DNA from: Hybos culiciformis
Taxonomy: Eukaryota > Arthropoda > Insecta > Diptera > Hybotidae
Length of the DNA stretch: 64,000 nt
Assembly (NCBI GenBank): GCA_964007475.1
Contig: OZ023273.1
Location: forward strand, 76,545,737-76,609,736
Reading direction: 5' to 3'
Made by a program: the position numbers and the translations under genes. Under the pieces are notes generated by a model, which was not told where the DNA came from, made no database searches, and worked only from the letters and a program-made list of their open reading frames with translations. Below are positions 44,669 to 56,213 of this stretch, piece by piece; the first letter of the stretch is position 1; each line of letters begins with the position of its first letter.

Positions 44669-45395
44669 AGGTCGGTATTCAACTGGAGATAAAATCAACT
44701 TTTTCATATAAAATTTTATCTGAGATAAATTTTAGTTGAGTGAATTAATTTATCGGTACCCAACTGAAGATAAATGGAAATTTATCTGAGTAAAAATTGT
44801 ATGAAAATATTTTCACTCAAATAAATTTTATTTCAAAAATTTATCTTGCAAAGAATGTTTTGAACATTCTTTTCAAGATAAATTTTGACATTAGGTCGTG
44901 TAAAAAGAATTTGACGTTTGTTGTTTGAAGAAAACCAATGACCTTATATATAAGGAAGAGTAAATTATGTATTTTAGTATGAAAGCCAATGAAGCTTTTT
45001 TATTTTTTTTTTCAAAATACCGTATTTGCCAATTTCAATTGTCTAAAAAGGAACAAAAAAAAAAAAATTCATAAAAATTTTTGTTTTTATGAATTTTTCT
45101 TTTTTTTTTGTTCCTTTTTTGACAATTGAAATAGGCAAATATGGTACTTTGAAAAAATAAAAAAGCTTTACTTGCAATAATAATATACTCTTCCTTATAT
45201 ATAAGTTCATTGGAAGAAAACAAACAAAAATCAGAAAACTTATGATAATAAATAATTATTGTTATTTTTAAAATCATATATCAAGTGTCAAGTATATAAG
45301 TCAGAAAGTCATGTGTCAATTTTTATCCCACTCAATAATGTTCCTTTTCAAGATAAAATTTATCTTGTACTTTATCTTCAGTTGAATACCGGCCT
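44669..45395. mobile_element. Harbinger-type MITE, 727 bp, TSD TAA, with internal foldback
   Basis: Ends AGGTCGGTATTCAACTGGAG and its near-complement (CTTCAGTTGAATACCGGCCT), flanked by TAA at 44666-44668 and 45396-45398, as for PIF/Harbinger. Inside, 44926-45077 and 45080-45225 form a long hairpin including CTTATATATAAGGAAGAG. Confidence 0.8.
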
Positions 45396-45630
45396 TAAAC
45401 ACCAATTTCCGAAGTTCTTAAAATAGGTGCATTAGACTATCAAATAATTCGCTGGGAAAAGCCAAAAAAGAGAATTAATGCTATGCACCAGATATCAGCC
45501 CTCAACTGCAAGATTTCACTAAGATGTGGCAAATGTGGTGAGAATCATAAAGCTGAAGATTGCAATATTCCTGAAAACAATGACAAATATAAAAGACATC
45601 CATTTCTAATTATAATTCAAAAGCACTTGT

Positions 45631-45968
45631 ATAGTTGTACCAAAAAGCATGTATATAAAGAGGAATCAGTCCCATACAAAAAAAAGAATTGAAATAGTGA
45701 AACAAAAAATCCATATCACAACCCCATGAGCTTTTTTTTTTTTTTTTGTTGAGAATTCCACTCTCACAAAAGCTTTTAAAACTTTCAAAATTGTATAGAA
45801 CTGTTGTTATTTTGAAAGTTTTAAAAGCTTTCCTGAGAGTGGAATTCTCAAAAAATACAAAAAAAAAGCTCATGGGGTTATGATATGGATTTTTTGTTTC
45901 ACTATTTTAATTCTTTTTTTTGTATGGGACTGATTTCTCTTTATATACATGCTTTTTGGTTGTACTAT
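45631..45968. mobile_element. Foldback MITE with ~160-bp arms
   Basis: Arms 45631-45790 and 45809-45968 are near-perfect inverted copies (CAAAAAGCATGTATATAAAGAG; AACCCCATGAGCTTTTTTT), with a ~18-base loop. It disrupts the end of the Jockey ORF1 fragment. No TSD is certain; TA at the borders is possible. Confidence 0.75.
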
Positions 45969-45984
45969 TAAAAACACTAAAAGA

Positions 45985-46430
45985 TCGTTGTATTGTCATT
46001 TGGAATTAAAAAATTTTAATGTGCATGTGATCGGTAAGTTGTATTTACTACCGTAGAATTTAGCTCAGTAATACTACATGCGTCAATAGACATGTAATTA
46101 TTTGTACTTAAGTAAATTTTATTTACACACTTCCGTATTAAGTAAATTTTATTTACTTACATCATTTTTTGCTTTGCAAATGTATAGATTGCAACTACCT
46201 CTCACATGCACATTAAAGTAGTATATAAAATATGTTAATAAAATTAGTTATACTCGTTGTAATAACAAATTTTCTTAACATATGTTACAATCTACTATTA
46301 CCATTCTACACATTCTACACGACATTCCAAAGAACAACAATTTGTGAGTCTCATAAGACCTCTTTTACTGTCGTCCAGCCTTCAGCGTATTCACTGAGTA
46401 GTGTGTGTGCTAAGAGCTTTTGTTGAAATG
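45985..46430 (+). repeat. Sequence related to hAT A
   Basis: AAAAAATTTTAATG, GTAGAATTTAG, ATGCGTCAATA and GCAACTACCTCTC occur in the same order as at 12807-13135 in hAT A. The hAT A ends are not present, so this is a fragment or a diverged relative. Confidence 0.5.
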
Positions 46431-46520
46431 CCACTTAAACTGACAGTTTTTGAAAGAAAAACCGTACGTTCTTTTTTTCATAAAAAAGTGTTAGTGGGTG
46501 GCTGGCTATTTGATAAAATA

Positions 46521-46709
46521 GGAGACTACGATTCAAATCACTTGACCAATCCGTTATGCAAAGCTTTCCCTTTCCATTACAAAATTCCATACAAAATTTA
46601 GGGGAAATTATTTAACAAAAAAGTTCATGCAATTTTTTATAATAATTTTATTCAAATTTTATCCTCTCTTAAAAGCTCATTGGTCAAGTGATTTGAATCG
46701 TACTCTACC
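46521..46709. mobile_element. Short MITE, 189 bp, TSD ATA
   Basis: Inverted ends of ~30 bp (TACGATTCAAATCACTTGAC core) at 46521-46553 and 46677-46709, flanked by ATA on both sides (46518-46520, 46710-46712). Confidence 0.7.
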
Positions 46710-46712
46710 ATA

Positions 46713-47397
46713 TTTTTTTTAATTATTAACAACAGTTTGAACTCTTTATTTCATTTAGCAAAACTCAAATTTTTACCGATTTTATTAAAACTTTCTTCAT
46801 TTTCAAATTTAGAGATTATTAATTTTCGGATTTAATTTGACAATGGCTTTCCACGAACCATGATGTTTTTTGAGTATTTATAGCAAATACAAATTTCAAA
46901 AGTTTGTCAGAAATAATAGCCTTTTGTTCGCCCATTCTAACGGTAATCCGTTGTTCTAATTTCCTGGCCTCAAACGTCTTTGTTTTCGACTTATTCTTGC
47001 AGTATGTACGTATTAATACTGGTCAAGAATTTTCGTTCAACACTTTAAGTTTTTATTTTTATATTTTTAAGTTCATAATTAAATATATTTTCAAAATAAA
47101 ATAATAAAAAAAAATATATTTAATTTTTTTAATTTCTTCATAGTTAAAAAAAAAACTCAGACGTACCTATTAATAGTGGTTAGCAGTGGGAGCATCTTAA
47201 GGCGCAAAATTCGCACTGCGCACCTAACAAAACTTAAAAAAAAAACGTAAAAATAAGTTTATTTTTTTAAATTAAAAATTAATATTTATCTCTAAAAAAA
47301 TTAGATACCTATTTAATTTTTGTTTTTTGTAACAAATCAATATTATTGTACATATTCCTGCAGAAATTTGAAGGTACGTAATAAAAATCTATGTAAA
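46713..47397. other. AT-rich stretch, nothing recognised
   Basis: No ORF, RNA gene or TSD-bounded element was identified. It precedes the truncated hAT transposase at 47398. Confidence 0.4.
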
Positions 47398-48070
47398 AAA
47401 CAAAAAACGTAAAACTTTGCGGCGCACTCGATATAACAGTTTAAATTTGAAATTGCAAGGAAAGGATCAGATCATTACCAATATGTTTGACCAAGTTAAT
47501 GCATTCAAATGTAAGCTAGTTCTTTGGGAAAAGCAGTTGAACAATGAAAATTTAATGCATTTTCAGACATGCAACATGTATAAATCTAATTTAGATGAAA
47601 CTGCATTATATGACAAATACGCGGAAAAAATTTTGAGTTTAAGAATTGAACTTGAAACAAGATTTACTGATTTCGAATAGTTGGAAGACAAGTTTTCTTT
47701 GTTTTCTTCAATTTTCTCAATAAATATAGAATCAGTACCTAATCATATGCAAATGGAGGTTATCGATATCCAGTGTGATTCTAATTTGAAGGCAAAATTC
47801 CTTGAAGTTGGAGTGTCTGAATTTTACAAATATTTGCCAGCCAAACACTCGAAGATTCTCATATATGAAATTATGTCCATGTTTGGAAGTACTTATCGGT
47901 GCGAACAGTTATTTTCTCTCATGAAAGGAAAGAAATCGCCAATAAGATCAAGAATTACTGACAGTCATCTCGGGTCAGTTTTGAAATTAATCACTGCAAA
48001 CAAGATTGCTCCCAAAGGAGGAAAGATGGTTGCCCAAAAAAGGTGCCAAATATCTGGCAAAAAATATTAA
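47398..48070 (+). pseudogene. hAT transposase C-terminal half (GTF2IRD2/Charlie8-like)
   Basis: One frame, interrupted only by TAG at 47678-47680, gives NSLNLKLQGKDQIITNMFDQ, then KLVLWEKQLNNEN, and after the stop FSINIESVPNHMQMEVIDIQ, and FYKYLPAKHSKI, MFGSTYRCEQLFSLMK. These are hallmarks of the hAT lineage that includes GTF2IRD2 and ZBED-type proteins. A Charlie-like inverted end (GAGTTTGACATGCTTGCTC, read toward 48189) follows, but no left end is found, so the copy is 5'-truncated. Confidence 0.75.
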
Positions 48071-48229
48071 TTGTATATATTTTTTTTTTACTTTTCAAAA
48101 TAAACCTAGATTTCTATAAATATTCAAGTGGCCCAAATAAACTTTAAAATTTTTTATTTGGCCCGTGTTTGAGTTTGACATGCTTGCTCTAGATAGTTTT
48201 TGACGTCGATCATCGGTGGCAATTTATTA

Positions 48230-48460
48230 CCTTCGATAATCAACGTAAATTTACATCAGAAAATAATTACATATTTTTGGTGTAAACTACATTATTCCAT
48301 AAAAAAGAAATTTTACACCAAATTTTACGCCAAAATGTCACGAAATTACTTCCAACAGAATAAATTTAAACATAAAGTCGTAATATTAAACTAAAAATTA
48401 CGCCAAAAGGTTGTAAATTTAATCCAAAGATTTAAATTTACACCAAAAAGTCGTAAATAT
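48230..48460. repeat. GTAAATTTACAC palindromic-word block, left part
   Basis: Repeated GTAAATTTACA, GGTGTAAA and TTTACACCA words in both orientations. The same word family fills 52770-53290 and 54285-54790, so the two sides probably belonged to one element before later insertions. Confidence 0.6.
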
Positions 48461-48624
48461 TTTTATTAAAAAAAAAAAAAAATTTAATTATTTTTTTTCT
48501 TATTTTTTTTTATTATTTTTTTTTAATTTTTTTATTTTATTTTATTTATTTAATTTTTTTTTTATTAATATTTATTTATTTTATTATTAGTATTTTTTTT
48601 GTATTTTAATTTCTTCTTTAATTT

Positions 48625-48693
48625 TTCTTATGCCTTCTTCGGCATTCGAACCTCGCTATTTAGAATTGCAATCCAACAGCTTAACCACTCAGC
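48625..48693 (-). tRNA. tRNA-like sequence (3' part), split by hAT C; probably SINE or pseudogene
   Basis: On the minus strand: A box TAGCTGAGTGG, a 5-bp anticodon stem around loop TTGCAAT (anticodon GCA, Cys), and B-box-like GGTTCGAATGCC. The hAT element at 48694-52611 inserted within the A box; the 5' part continues at 52612-52640 (TTTGAATACCGTAGCTGAG read on minus). Acceptor stem pairing is poor, so it is a tRNA-derived SINE head or pseudogene. Confidence 0.5.
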
Positions 48694-48880
48694 TAGTGTT
48701 TGCAAATATCCGGAAATAAAAGTACCCGGGTATTCGAGTTGTAAAATTTCAAAATTTTCGGGTAACCCGGGTAACCCGGGTATTAAGAAATATTACAAAA
48801 AAGCTGGAAACAAAAAACACATTATTACTTTTAATATAACCTTTTTTTAGGAATATAATCCTCTTCTGAACACAATGTAA

Positions 48881-49225
48881 AATTGCTATTTCCCACAAGA
48901 ATGGAGGAAAGCAAAAATTATCCCCATTAAAAAACCAAAGAAAGATCACACAAATCCGGAAAATTATAGACCCATATCGTTACTACCCAACCTAAGTAAA
49001 ATATTCGAAATCATAATTTATGAAAATCTTTTAAAAGTAGTAAATGAATTAAATATTTTGCCCAATAATCAGTACGGATTCAGGAAAAAACATTCAAATA
49101 CACATGCAATCAACAAATTTGTATCGGATATTTGTTGGAACCTAAACGATAAAAAATGTGTGGGGGCTTGCCTAATTGATCTAAAAGCTGCCTTCAACTC
49201 AATTTTAATTACTTGGGAACAATAA
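48881..49225 (+). pseudogene. Jockey-like reverse transcriptase fragment
   Basis: An ATG-less open frame of 114 codons. RT motifs typical of non-LTR elements: EWRKAKIIPIKKPKKD, NYRPISLLPNLSKIFE, NNQYGFRKKHS and VGACLIDLKAAFNS (motif A). It breaks off before the catalytic YADD motif. It lies within hAT C between its left end and the transposase, so it was inserted into that element or its ancestor. Confidence 0.8.
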
Positions 49226-50286
49226 AATCAACCTTGAAACTAAATTGACCTAATTTATAAGTAGTAAAAATTTTTCTTTGTTTTTATTTATTTAACTTAG
49301 AGAAGGTCTCTTAAAAAAATTTAGATTTCATTTCTTTAAAAGTGCGATTAGCTTTCGAAACAAAAAAAAACAACAAACAATTTAATTATTACATTCTTTT
49401 ATATTAAATTTTTCGTATTATTTTTCTTATAGTTAACGTGAGAACAGAAAAAAAAACATTAGATTAAATTTTATTTTCTTTAAAAATGATTAAAAAATTT
49501 TAAATTCATTTTCAATTATTTTTAAAAACAAAATAATATAAAAAAATACAAATTAATCTTATAAAAGCAAATTAATTATGACTAAACTTTAATATTGTGG
49601 CTTACTGTCCTTTAAATTTTTTTTTATTATTTTGTGAACAATTAAAATAATATAAATTTTAAATTATTTTTTTTTATTGTTTATTGTAGTCAAATACTTC
49701 CTAGTTTCGAGCTTAATTTGTAAAACATAATGTACAAAATATTGAATATTCAAAAGAAAAACAAAAAATTGATTATCGCCCGTGGTGGATAATTAAATTA
49801 TACTACTTCTCACTTAGATGATGTACTTGTATACATTTTGAAAAATTCTTTCACACGGTTGATGATTAAGCCTTCGTAAACTTTAATTTCAAATAAAGAT
49901 ATATTTCGTCAAAAAAACAGATGCAAAGTCCACAAAAGAAATATATTAATAATTAATGCAATAGAGACTTTTTTCTCAGATATTTATAGTGTGAAAAATA
50001 CTTCATTAAATATGAACATTAAAGCTTCTTTATTTTATGATTTTACCGGCATAAAAACAAAACAGAACATTTATATTATAAATGGAAAAAATAAATAAAA
50101 TGATTCATAAAAAATAAAATTATTAATGATTTTAATGAACCAGTTAAATATCTTTCATATAAAAAAAAAAAATTTTTTTTTTAATTTTTGGTAATTTGTC
50201 GAAGTCTAGGAAATCTTAATCTAGTTAAATTAATTTTTAAATTTTTTATTTTGTTTTGTTTTAAAACAATTAACACGGGATATTAT
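49226..50286. other. Interior of hAT C, AT-rich, nothing recognised
   Basis: About 1 kb of A/T-rich sequence without a supported ORF. It may include the rest of the Jockey insertion's untranslated sequence. Confidence 0.4.
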
Positions 50287-52165
50287 TTAAATTTTTTTTT
50301 TATTAAGAAAATAATATTTTAAAAAAATTAAAGCATTTAAAGTATCTGGTCTCATTCTATTTCTTAATTTACTGCAAAATATTCCAGCAATGGAAAAAAC
50401 ACGCTCCGACGCAGTTGATGTTGGTTTTACTGTCAATAAAGCCTGGTACAATTTTTCTAATCTGGCTGTTCTAGAGCCATTATTTATCACCAACAATTTT
50501 AGTTCTTGGTTAATACTTAGATGATTACTGTTCTCCGAATGTGGATTTGTAAAAGAAGCGATGCACTTTTTTAATTTTAAAAATTCATTATCTGAATCTG
50601 AATTTTCATCGCTTTTATTAAATTCGACTTCGGCTGTGATGCTAGTATCGCCATCTGTCTTGTATTGGAACAAACGTGTAAATAGTGATTCAGCCAATGT
50701 CTTTATTACAGCTTTCGATGAGTAGGAAAAAAATTCATTGGATTTTGGATAAACTCCATTGTGCAGCAGCATTAACAGTGAAGTCAAATCTTTATTTCTT
50801 CGTTGATCAATACGTTTTTTTAAGGAAATTTTAAACTGTTCTGCTAAAGGTGTATTTACTTTATTTAATTGTTGAAAAACAATTAAATAAAGTAAATACA
50901 CCTTTAGCTGTATTTACTTTATTTCAGTGCTCCTTCTGAAGTTAATAAATTTGCATTTTGTTTGCTTAATTCAAGTACGATAAGTTTTATTGGCTCCAAA
51001 ATCATAAAAACTTCATTTAGTAGGCTGACTTTCTCAGCATTAAATTTTTCCATGCCAAGCTCGTCCAAGGCAATGTTAATCGAATCAATTACTTTTAGGA
51101 ATCTTTCAATAGAAACAAGCAGGCTGCTCCACCTAATTTTAATATCTAACAACAATTTTAGAGGTTTACCTTCCTTTTTCATTACATGTTTCAGTAATAT
51201 TTCTGATCGAAGTGATGATTTTCTGAAAAACTTTATTATTTTTCTCATGTCTGCAATTGCTACATCATGACCTGATCGAAACTGAGTAAATATACCAGAT
51301 TCATCTACTTCATCATTTTCCTAAATAAGTTGACCATCACGGTCCTCCTCTTCATAATCAGAACATTCCACATCACTGGAATTATAACTATTGGGCTTTT
51401 CCTTATGTTTGATATAAAATATTTCAACCACAGTCAAATGAATTGCATGATTGAAGCAGCATTGGCTTTCAGCAGAAATTATTCTCCCATATTTGACCAT
51501 AACACTGGCGCCATCATGTGTTGACGCAATAATATCTTGCTTAAAATTAACACCATATTCTAGAAGTCGTTCAAATACCAATTCTTCTGTTTTTTCTGAT
51601 GTACAACTTTCAATAATCGGTACCAAGCCAGACTGTAAAGTAATATTAAGATAACGTCTCATAGCTACGTCCGTCCACTCATCTACTGTTATTGTAAATT
51701 TTTCTTCATTTTTAATTTTTTTTTTAATTAATGCTACAGTTTCAGCTTTTTTTTCAATGAAAAATTTCATTACACAATTTTTCACACTATTTACAGAATT
51801 TGGCATTTTGTGACCGCGACTGTTAACAAAACCACGGATAGCTTCACAATTTATAATTGTATTAAATGAAATTCCGTCTTTGGCAGCGCATCTTGAAATT
51901 ATTTCTTCTAGTGATTGTTTATTAAGAAAAACATCAATTTTCGAACTAGAATTTCGCCCTAATGCTTCTACGTGAGTTCGTTTTGCTGGTGTTGCGATAC
52001 TGCTACCTGTTGAAGTTTCAATGTGAATGTCGTGGATTTTCATCAAGTGATATTTCATAGCAGTAGTATTTCCACCTTTGTTTGAAATTTTTCTTCCGCA
52101 TCCATCTACTTGGCACTGTGATTCAGTTGGTGTTAATTTCTCGAAGTAATTCCAAACTCGAGACA
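50287..52165 (-). pseudogene. hAT transposase (ZBED-like), nearly complete with two breaks
   Basis: From ATG 52165 (MSRVWNYFEKL; an earlier in-frame start near 52205 is possible). BED finger: CQVDGCGRKI...MKYHLMKIHDIH. RNase-H-like catalytic core: FTITVDEWTDVAMRRYLNI (first Asp) and IIASTHDGASVMVKYGR (second Asp). Helical middle, then dimerisation region KPTSTASERVFSIAG and ALIFLKYYFLNK. Breaks: an in-frame stop at 51321-51323, and a stop plus frame change at 50901-50921 caused by a 30-bp inverted duplication (50844-50907). The protein moves hAT elements by cut and paste. The breaks make this copy inactive. Confidence 0.85.
50844..50907. repeat. Perfect 30-bp palindrome in the hAT transposase
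   Basis: Arms 50844-50873 (CTAAAGGTGTATTTACTTTA...) and 50878-50907 are exact complements around GAAA. A third partial copy (TGTATTTACTTTATTT) follows at 50910-50925. The normal coding sequence reads through one arm only. Confidence 0.9.
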
Positions 52166-52769
52166 TTTTACAACCTGCAAAAACAAAAAATTCAATCGAG
52201 TGCACAACATTAATTTGTATAATTTTTCTTCACTTACGATTTTTTAATTTCACTTTCTCAGTTCATTAATCAAAAGCACAAATAATTTTTTTTTTTGAAA
52301 AACACTTTTCTATTTTTTTTCTATGTTGTTGAAATAAAAATAATTCAATTAAGCATTAATTTATTTCGGCCTACTTATAAAACATGTAACATGTAAGTCA
52401 ATATTTCAAATTTTCGAATCCGAAATTAATTTTTTAGGCTCGCCTATAACTATGTAATTTGGTTTTGAAAAATCTCTTATAAAATTTGCTGTTTGAATTT
52501 CAAAACTTTGATACCCGGATACCCGATGTTACTACCCGGGTTTTGAAATACCCGAAATAATGGTCAAATTTGCGGGTACCCGAAACCCGGGTACCCGGTT
52601 TGAAAACACTACACTCAGCTACGGTATTCAAATTTTACATATGGGTAAAATAGAAAATATAAATTCTGTATACCCGTTAACAAGTAAAAACCTTACATCA
52701 TTATTATATAAACAAAAATACAAAAAAAGTTTTAAAACCTTAGATCGTTATATAAATTCTCTGTAAAAA

Positions 52770-52858
52770 TTCTGTATACCAAAATAAATTTACACCATGC
52801 GATGTAAAATTACTGTCCATTATTTAAAAATTTAAATCACACAGTGTAAATTTACTCT
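52770..52858. repeat. GTAAATTTACAC block, middle part
   Basis: TTTACACCATGCGATGTAAAATTAC and GTGTAAATTTAC words continue the block seen at 48230-48460, interrupted by hAT C and by the MITE starting at 52859. Confidence 0.6.
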
Positions 52859-53193
52859 AGGCCTTCTTCCTGAAAAAAATTTAAGAATTTCAAATTCCTA
52901 ATGTATTTTGTTAGTGTAATTTAATGTCAAAAAAAAGTTTTCGGGAGCGCATTTTTTTACTTTTTTTTCTAATTTTTAAAATATTTTTAAATTTTCAATT
53001 TTATCCTTTATTTTGTTTGCATTTTTTTTTTATTTTGACAGTAATGATATTTCAAATTCATGAATTTCAAATACACGCTCTGGGGCGTGTATTTTAAGTT
53101 CACAACAACAAAAAAATTTACACTAACAAAATACATTAGGAATTTGAAATGCATGAATTTCAAATTCTTAAATTTTTTTCAGGGAGAAGGCCT
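52859..53193. mobile_element. MITE with ~70-bp inverted ends
   Basis: Left AGGCCTTCTTCCTGAAAAAA and right TTTTTTCAGGGAGAAGGCCT continue inward through AATTTAAGAATTTCAAATT and AATGTATTTTGTTAGTGTAA. It is nested in the GTAAATTTACAC block. The TSD is unclear because the ends are palindromic. Confidence 0.65.
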
Positions 53194-53314
53194 TCTGTGT
53201 GGTTTAAATTTACATTCAAATATTTAAAAATTTTAACCGTTAGTGTAAATTTACACCACATAAGGTATATTTACACTGCAACATTTAAAAATATATGCTC
53301 CTAGTACACTCTAC

Positions 53315-54284
53315 CAGCGGCAGACTGGCAGTCGGGCAAATGCCCGGTGGGCCGCCAGTTTTTTTAATATTATATATTCTTTACAAGCTTACGAATCTAA
53401 AATTAAAAGTAATATTTTAATAATTTAATTATCCAAGAAGGAATTCTCTAAATTAAACAATTACATATTTAAATTATTGGGGCCGATTTCAAAAATTTTT
53501 TTCTTTAAATAAGTGTTAGTTTCCTTTTTGAGGCCACAATTATTATTCACTCGTACACGAATTTGTCTGTCTGTATTTTGACTATTTTCGACACTCTCGT
53601 AGACCCGCTTTTCGTCATCATAGCGAGCTGTAATTTGCCACAAAGGTTCATGTCGCGTGACAATTGAATCTATCAAAATTTGAACCGGAAATTTTCATGG
53701 AAAACCTGGAAAATCGGGAAAAATCATTTTCCGAAAAATTTTTCGGTAAAAAAGTTTTCTAAATTATGCAGCATCAAGTTACCCATTAACTGGTATCATT
53801 ACTTTCTCTCCGACAATGGTGAAAACTTGCAGCAAAAATCGAGGAAAATTCATGTAAAACGCTTTCCGACCAAGGAAACGTTTGAGCGTTTTACAACCTG
53901 AGACAAAGTTCCATAAAGTTGCTTTTGTGGAAAACTCCTTGGAAAAGCAGGAGAATCATCTTAAAATTTTCATCGATATGATTAGTGATAAATCTTCAAC
54001 AACCATGAAAACTTGCATGAAAAATCGAGAAAAATTTGTAATAACAATTTAGTGAACGTGAAAATGGCAGAAAATAAAAATAAGTAAAAACGAGTTTTCA
54101 AACAAAACTGAGGCCAAGCCGCATGAAAAATTGTGTATGAGGTTATTTTTTGAATGCTAATGAATTAGATTTAGGAAATTTATTATTTTCTTTATAACCC
54201 TCTTAAGACACTTAAAAGACGTGACATATTGCAACGAATAATTTTGAAATCCCTGGGTCGAATTTTTGTGCCAGTCCGCCGCTG
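53315..54284. mobile_element. hAT element, 970 bp, TSD CACTCTAC
   Basis: Ends CAGCGGCAGACTGGCA and TGCCAGTCCGCCGCTG with exact duplications CACTCTAC at 53307-53314 and 54285-54292. It contains an inverted R1 repeat (53520-53690). No transposase. Confidence 0.93.
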
Positions 54285-54292
54285 CACTCTAC

Positions 54293-54790
54293 AATGTAAA
54301 TTTACACTCTTTGGTTTATTAATTTACGACATAGAGGGGAAAATTAAGTCGTAGATTGTAAATTTACACTACAGAAGGTAAATTTACATTGTGTGGTACA
54401 CAATAAATAAATTTATATTGTGTGTACACCATAAATTTACACTACGTGGCTTAATATTGTGCCCCATAGAATGTACATTTACGCTATAAACTGTAATCTT
54501 ACAATATATGGTTTAAACATTTAAGTCGTACAGTGTAAATATACACCAGTTTGTTTATTTTTACGATCTATGGCTTAAATGTTTACGTAAAAATGTGTAA
54601 ATTTACCTTTATTTTTAATGTAAAAATAACACAATTTGCTTAAATTTACTTTTTGTTGTGTATATTATTTTTTTTACCCTTTAACGGTTGAATTTTAAAT
54701 AATGGACGTAATTTTACATCACAAATTACCATTATTATCGTTGTAAAATTACCACCAAATAGTTCTATTTTCTAGAGTGTATATAATAAG
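54293..54790. repeat. GTAAATTTACAC block, right part
   Basis: Dense GTAAATTTACACT, TTTACGACATAG and GTGTAAAT words in both orientations, ending near CTAGAGTGTATATAA at 54773-54787. Confidence 0.65.
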
Positions 54791-56213
54791 TCTTAAAGAA
54801 AGCAAGCGCTGGTTATTAAACAGCGAACAACTAATTATATTTACCTAAACTTTTGTTAATAACGATCTGTGTTATTAATAAAAGCAAACATTAAAGCTTT
54901 TTTTTGATCGTTTGTAATTTTTTAATAAACAAAAACCTTAAATTTAACTACATTTCACTTTATTTTACTTTTGGAATTTTTTTTATTATTATTTTTGTTT
55001 CTAATATGTACTATAAAATTGTATGTCAGTATTTTTATACTGTAGTTATTTAAAATTACTTTTGAACTAAAGTAAATCGTTAATTTTTTAGGTTTATATA
55101 GAATTTATTTTCTTGTGATTCATAGTCCGACCATAGAATTTAAAAACCCGTACGCTTTAAAAAATTCTCCTTAAAGGTGAGCTCTACTCAGACCTTTAAA
55201 CTAACATTTAGCTCGAACTGACCTATGTACTAACCTATAAACTAACGTATTCTATACAAAAAAAAAAGAAAAAATAACTAGCTTTTACAAAAAAGCTAGT
55301 TCATATTCAGGGTTGGGAGCGAATTTTTTGTATTTAGAGGTATCTGACATTGTTGTTTTTTGTTGTTTGAGTGAGTTTTTTTTTTAATTCAGAGGTATTG
55401 CATAGTTTTATTTGGTCAAAAAAAAGTAAACAAAGAGAATAAAAACCAATAATAAAAAAAATCAAAAATAATTCCATACAATAATTTTTTTTTAACTTTT
55501 TTTTTTTTTGATTTTCATACTTATTTTAAGATTTGTTATTAATTTTTTTTACTAATTATTAAATATTCTTCTTCAAATTCAACTAGATGTAGTTTTTGTT
55601 ATTGTTTTTAAAATTCAATTTTAAATATTTTTGTTTGTTTACAATTTTTTTTAACTAGCGTAAATTAATATAGTGTGGACGCGTTTATTAAATGTAAGAT
55701 ATAGAACTAACCTTTAGTGTAAATGAAGCTCGCCTTTTAAACTTTTTTTTTTTTGACAACAATAATAAAAAAAATATAAAAAATCCGAAAAAGGAATTAT
55801 AAATTTTTTTTTTTTTAATTTGAATTGAAAAACTTTAAAAACACAATTTGAATTTTATAAGTCGCTTTATGATTCATATGAGTCAGATCTTATGTCATTT
55901 GAATTGATATTGTTATAAATGACATAGAATTAAAACAGAAAAGAATATACTTAAAAACAAATTTCAAAATTTTTATAATGACGAAATAGGGCGAATTGAA
56001 AATTTACAAAATACGAAAACCGATAAATTTCTAGTTAACTTAAAACTTAACTGACATTGAATTACATAAAGAAGTAAAATAAATTTTGAACTTGGGTCCT
56101 AAGTTTAATTTTATACTTCGAATAAAAAAATCCCGTTTCATGATATTATTGCTAATGTTGAAACCTCATAATATGTAAGTTTTTTACCTTGGGAACAAAA
56201 AACTTTAATTTAA
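54791..56213. other. AT-rich stretch, nothing recognised
   Basis: Long A/T runs; no supported ORF, RNA gene or bounded element. Confidence 0.4.

Larger units (their letters stand above)
43534..45692 (+). pseudogene. Jockey-like ORF1 (Gag-like), split by two MITEs
   Basis: Pieces in order: MTCVLKGLNGYNQADKI from 43534, EQRLNSIFIVQL up to 43698, then after two inserted elements GALDYQIIRWEKPKKRINA and LRCGKCGENHKAEDCN (zinc knuckle, 45483-45692). The order fits the region preceding the zinc knuckles and the first knuckle of Jockey-clade ORF1 proteins, which bind the element RNA. Stops and frame changes occur at 43621-43623 and at the junctions. The insertions are 43699-44651 and 44669-45395. 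Confidence 0.6.
48694..52611. mobile_element. hAT element C, 3.9 kb, TSD CACTCAGC
   Basis: Ends TAGTGTTTGCAAAT and GTTTGAAAACACTA, with perfect 8-bp duplications CACTCAGC at 48686-48693 and 52612-52619. Subterminal ACCCGGGT words stand at both ends (48720-48780, 52505-52605), the usual place for transposase binding. It carries its transposase on the minus strand and a captured Jockey RT fragment near the left end. Confidence 0.9.

Noticed and set aside
48599..48850. 83-aa plus ORF across 48.6-48.85 kb
   Set aside because: It crosses the tRNA-like sequence and the hAT C end, so the frame is accidental.
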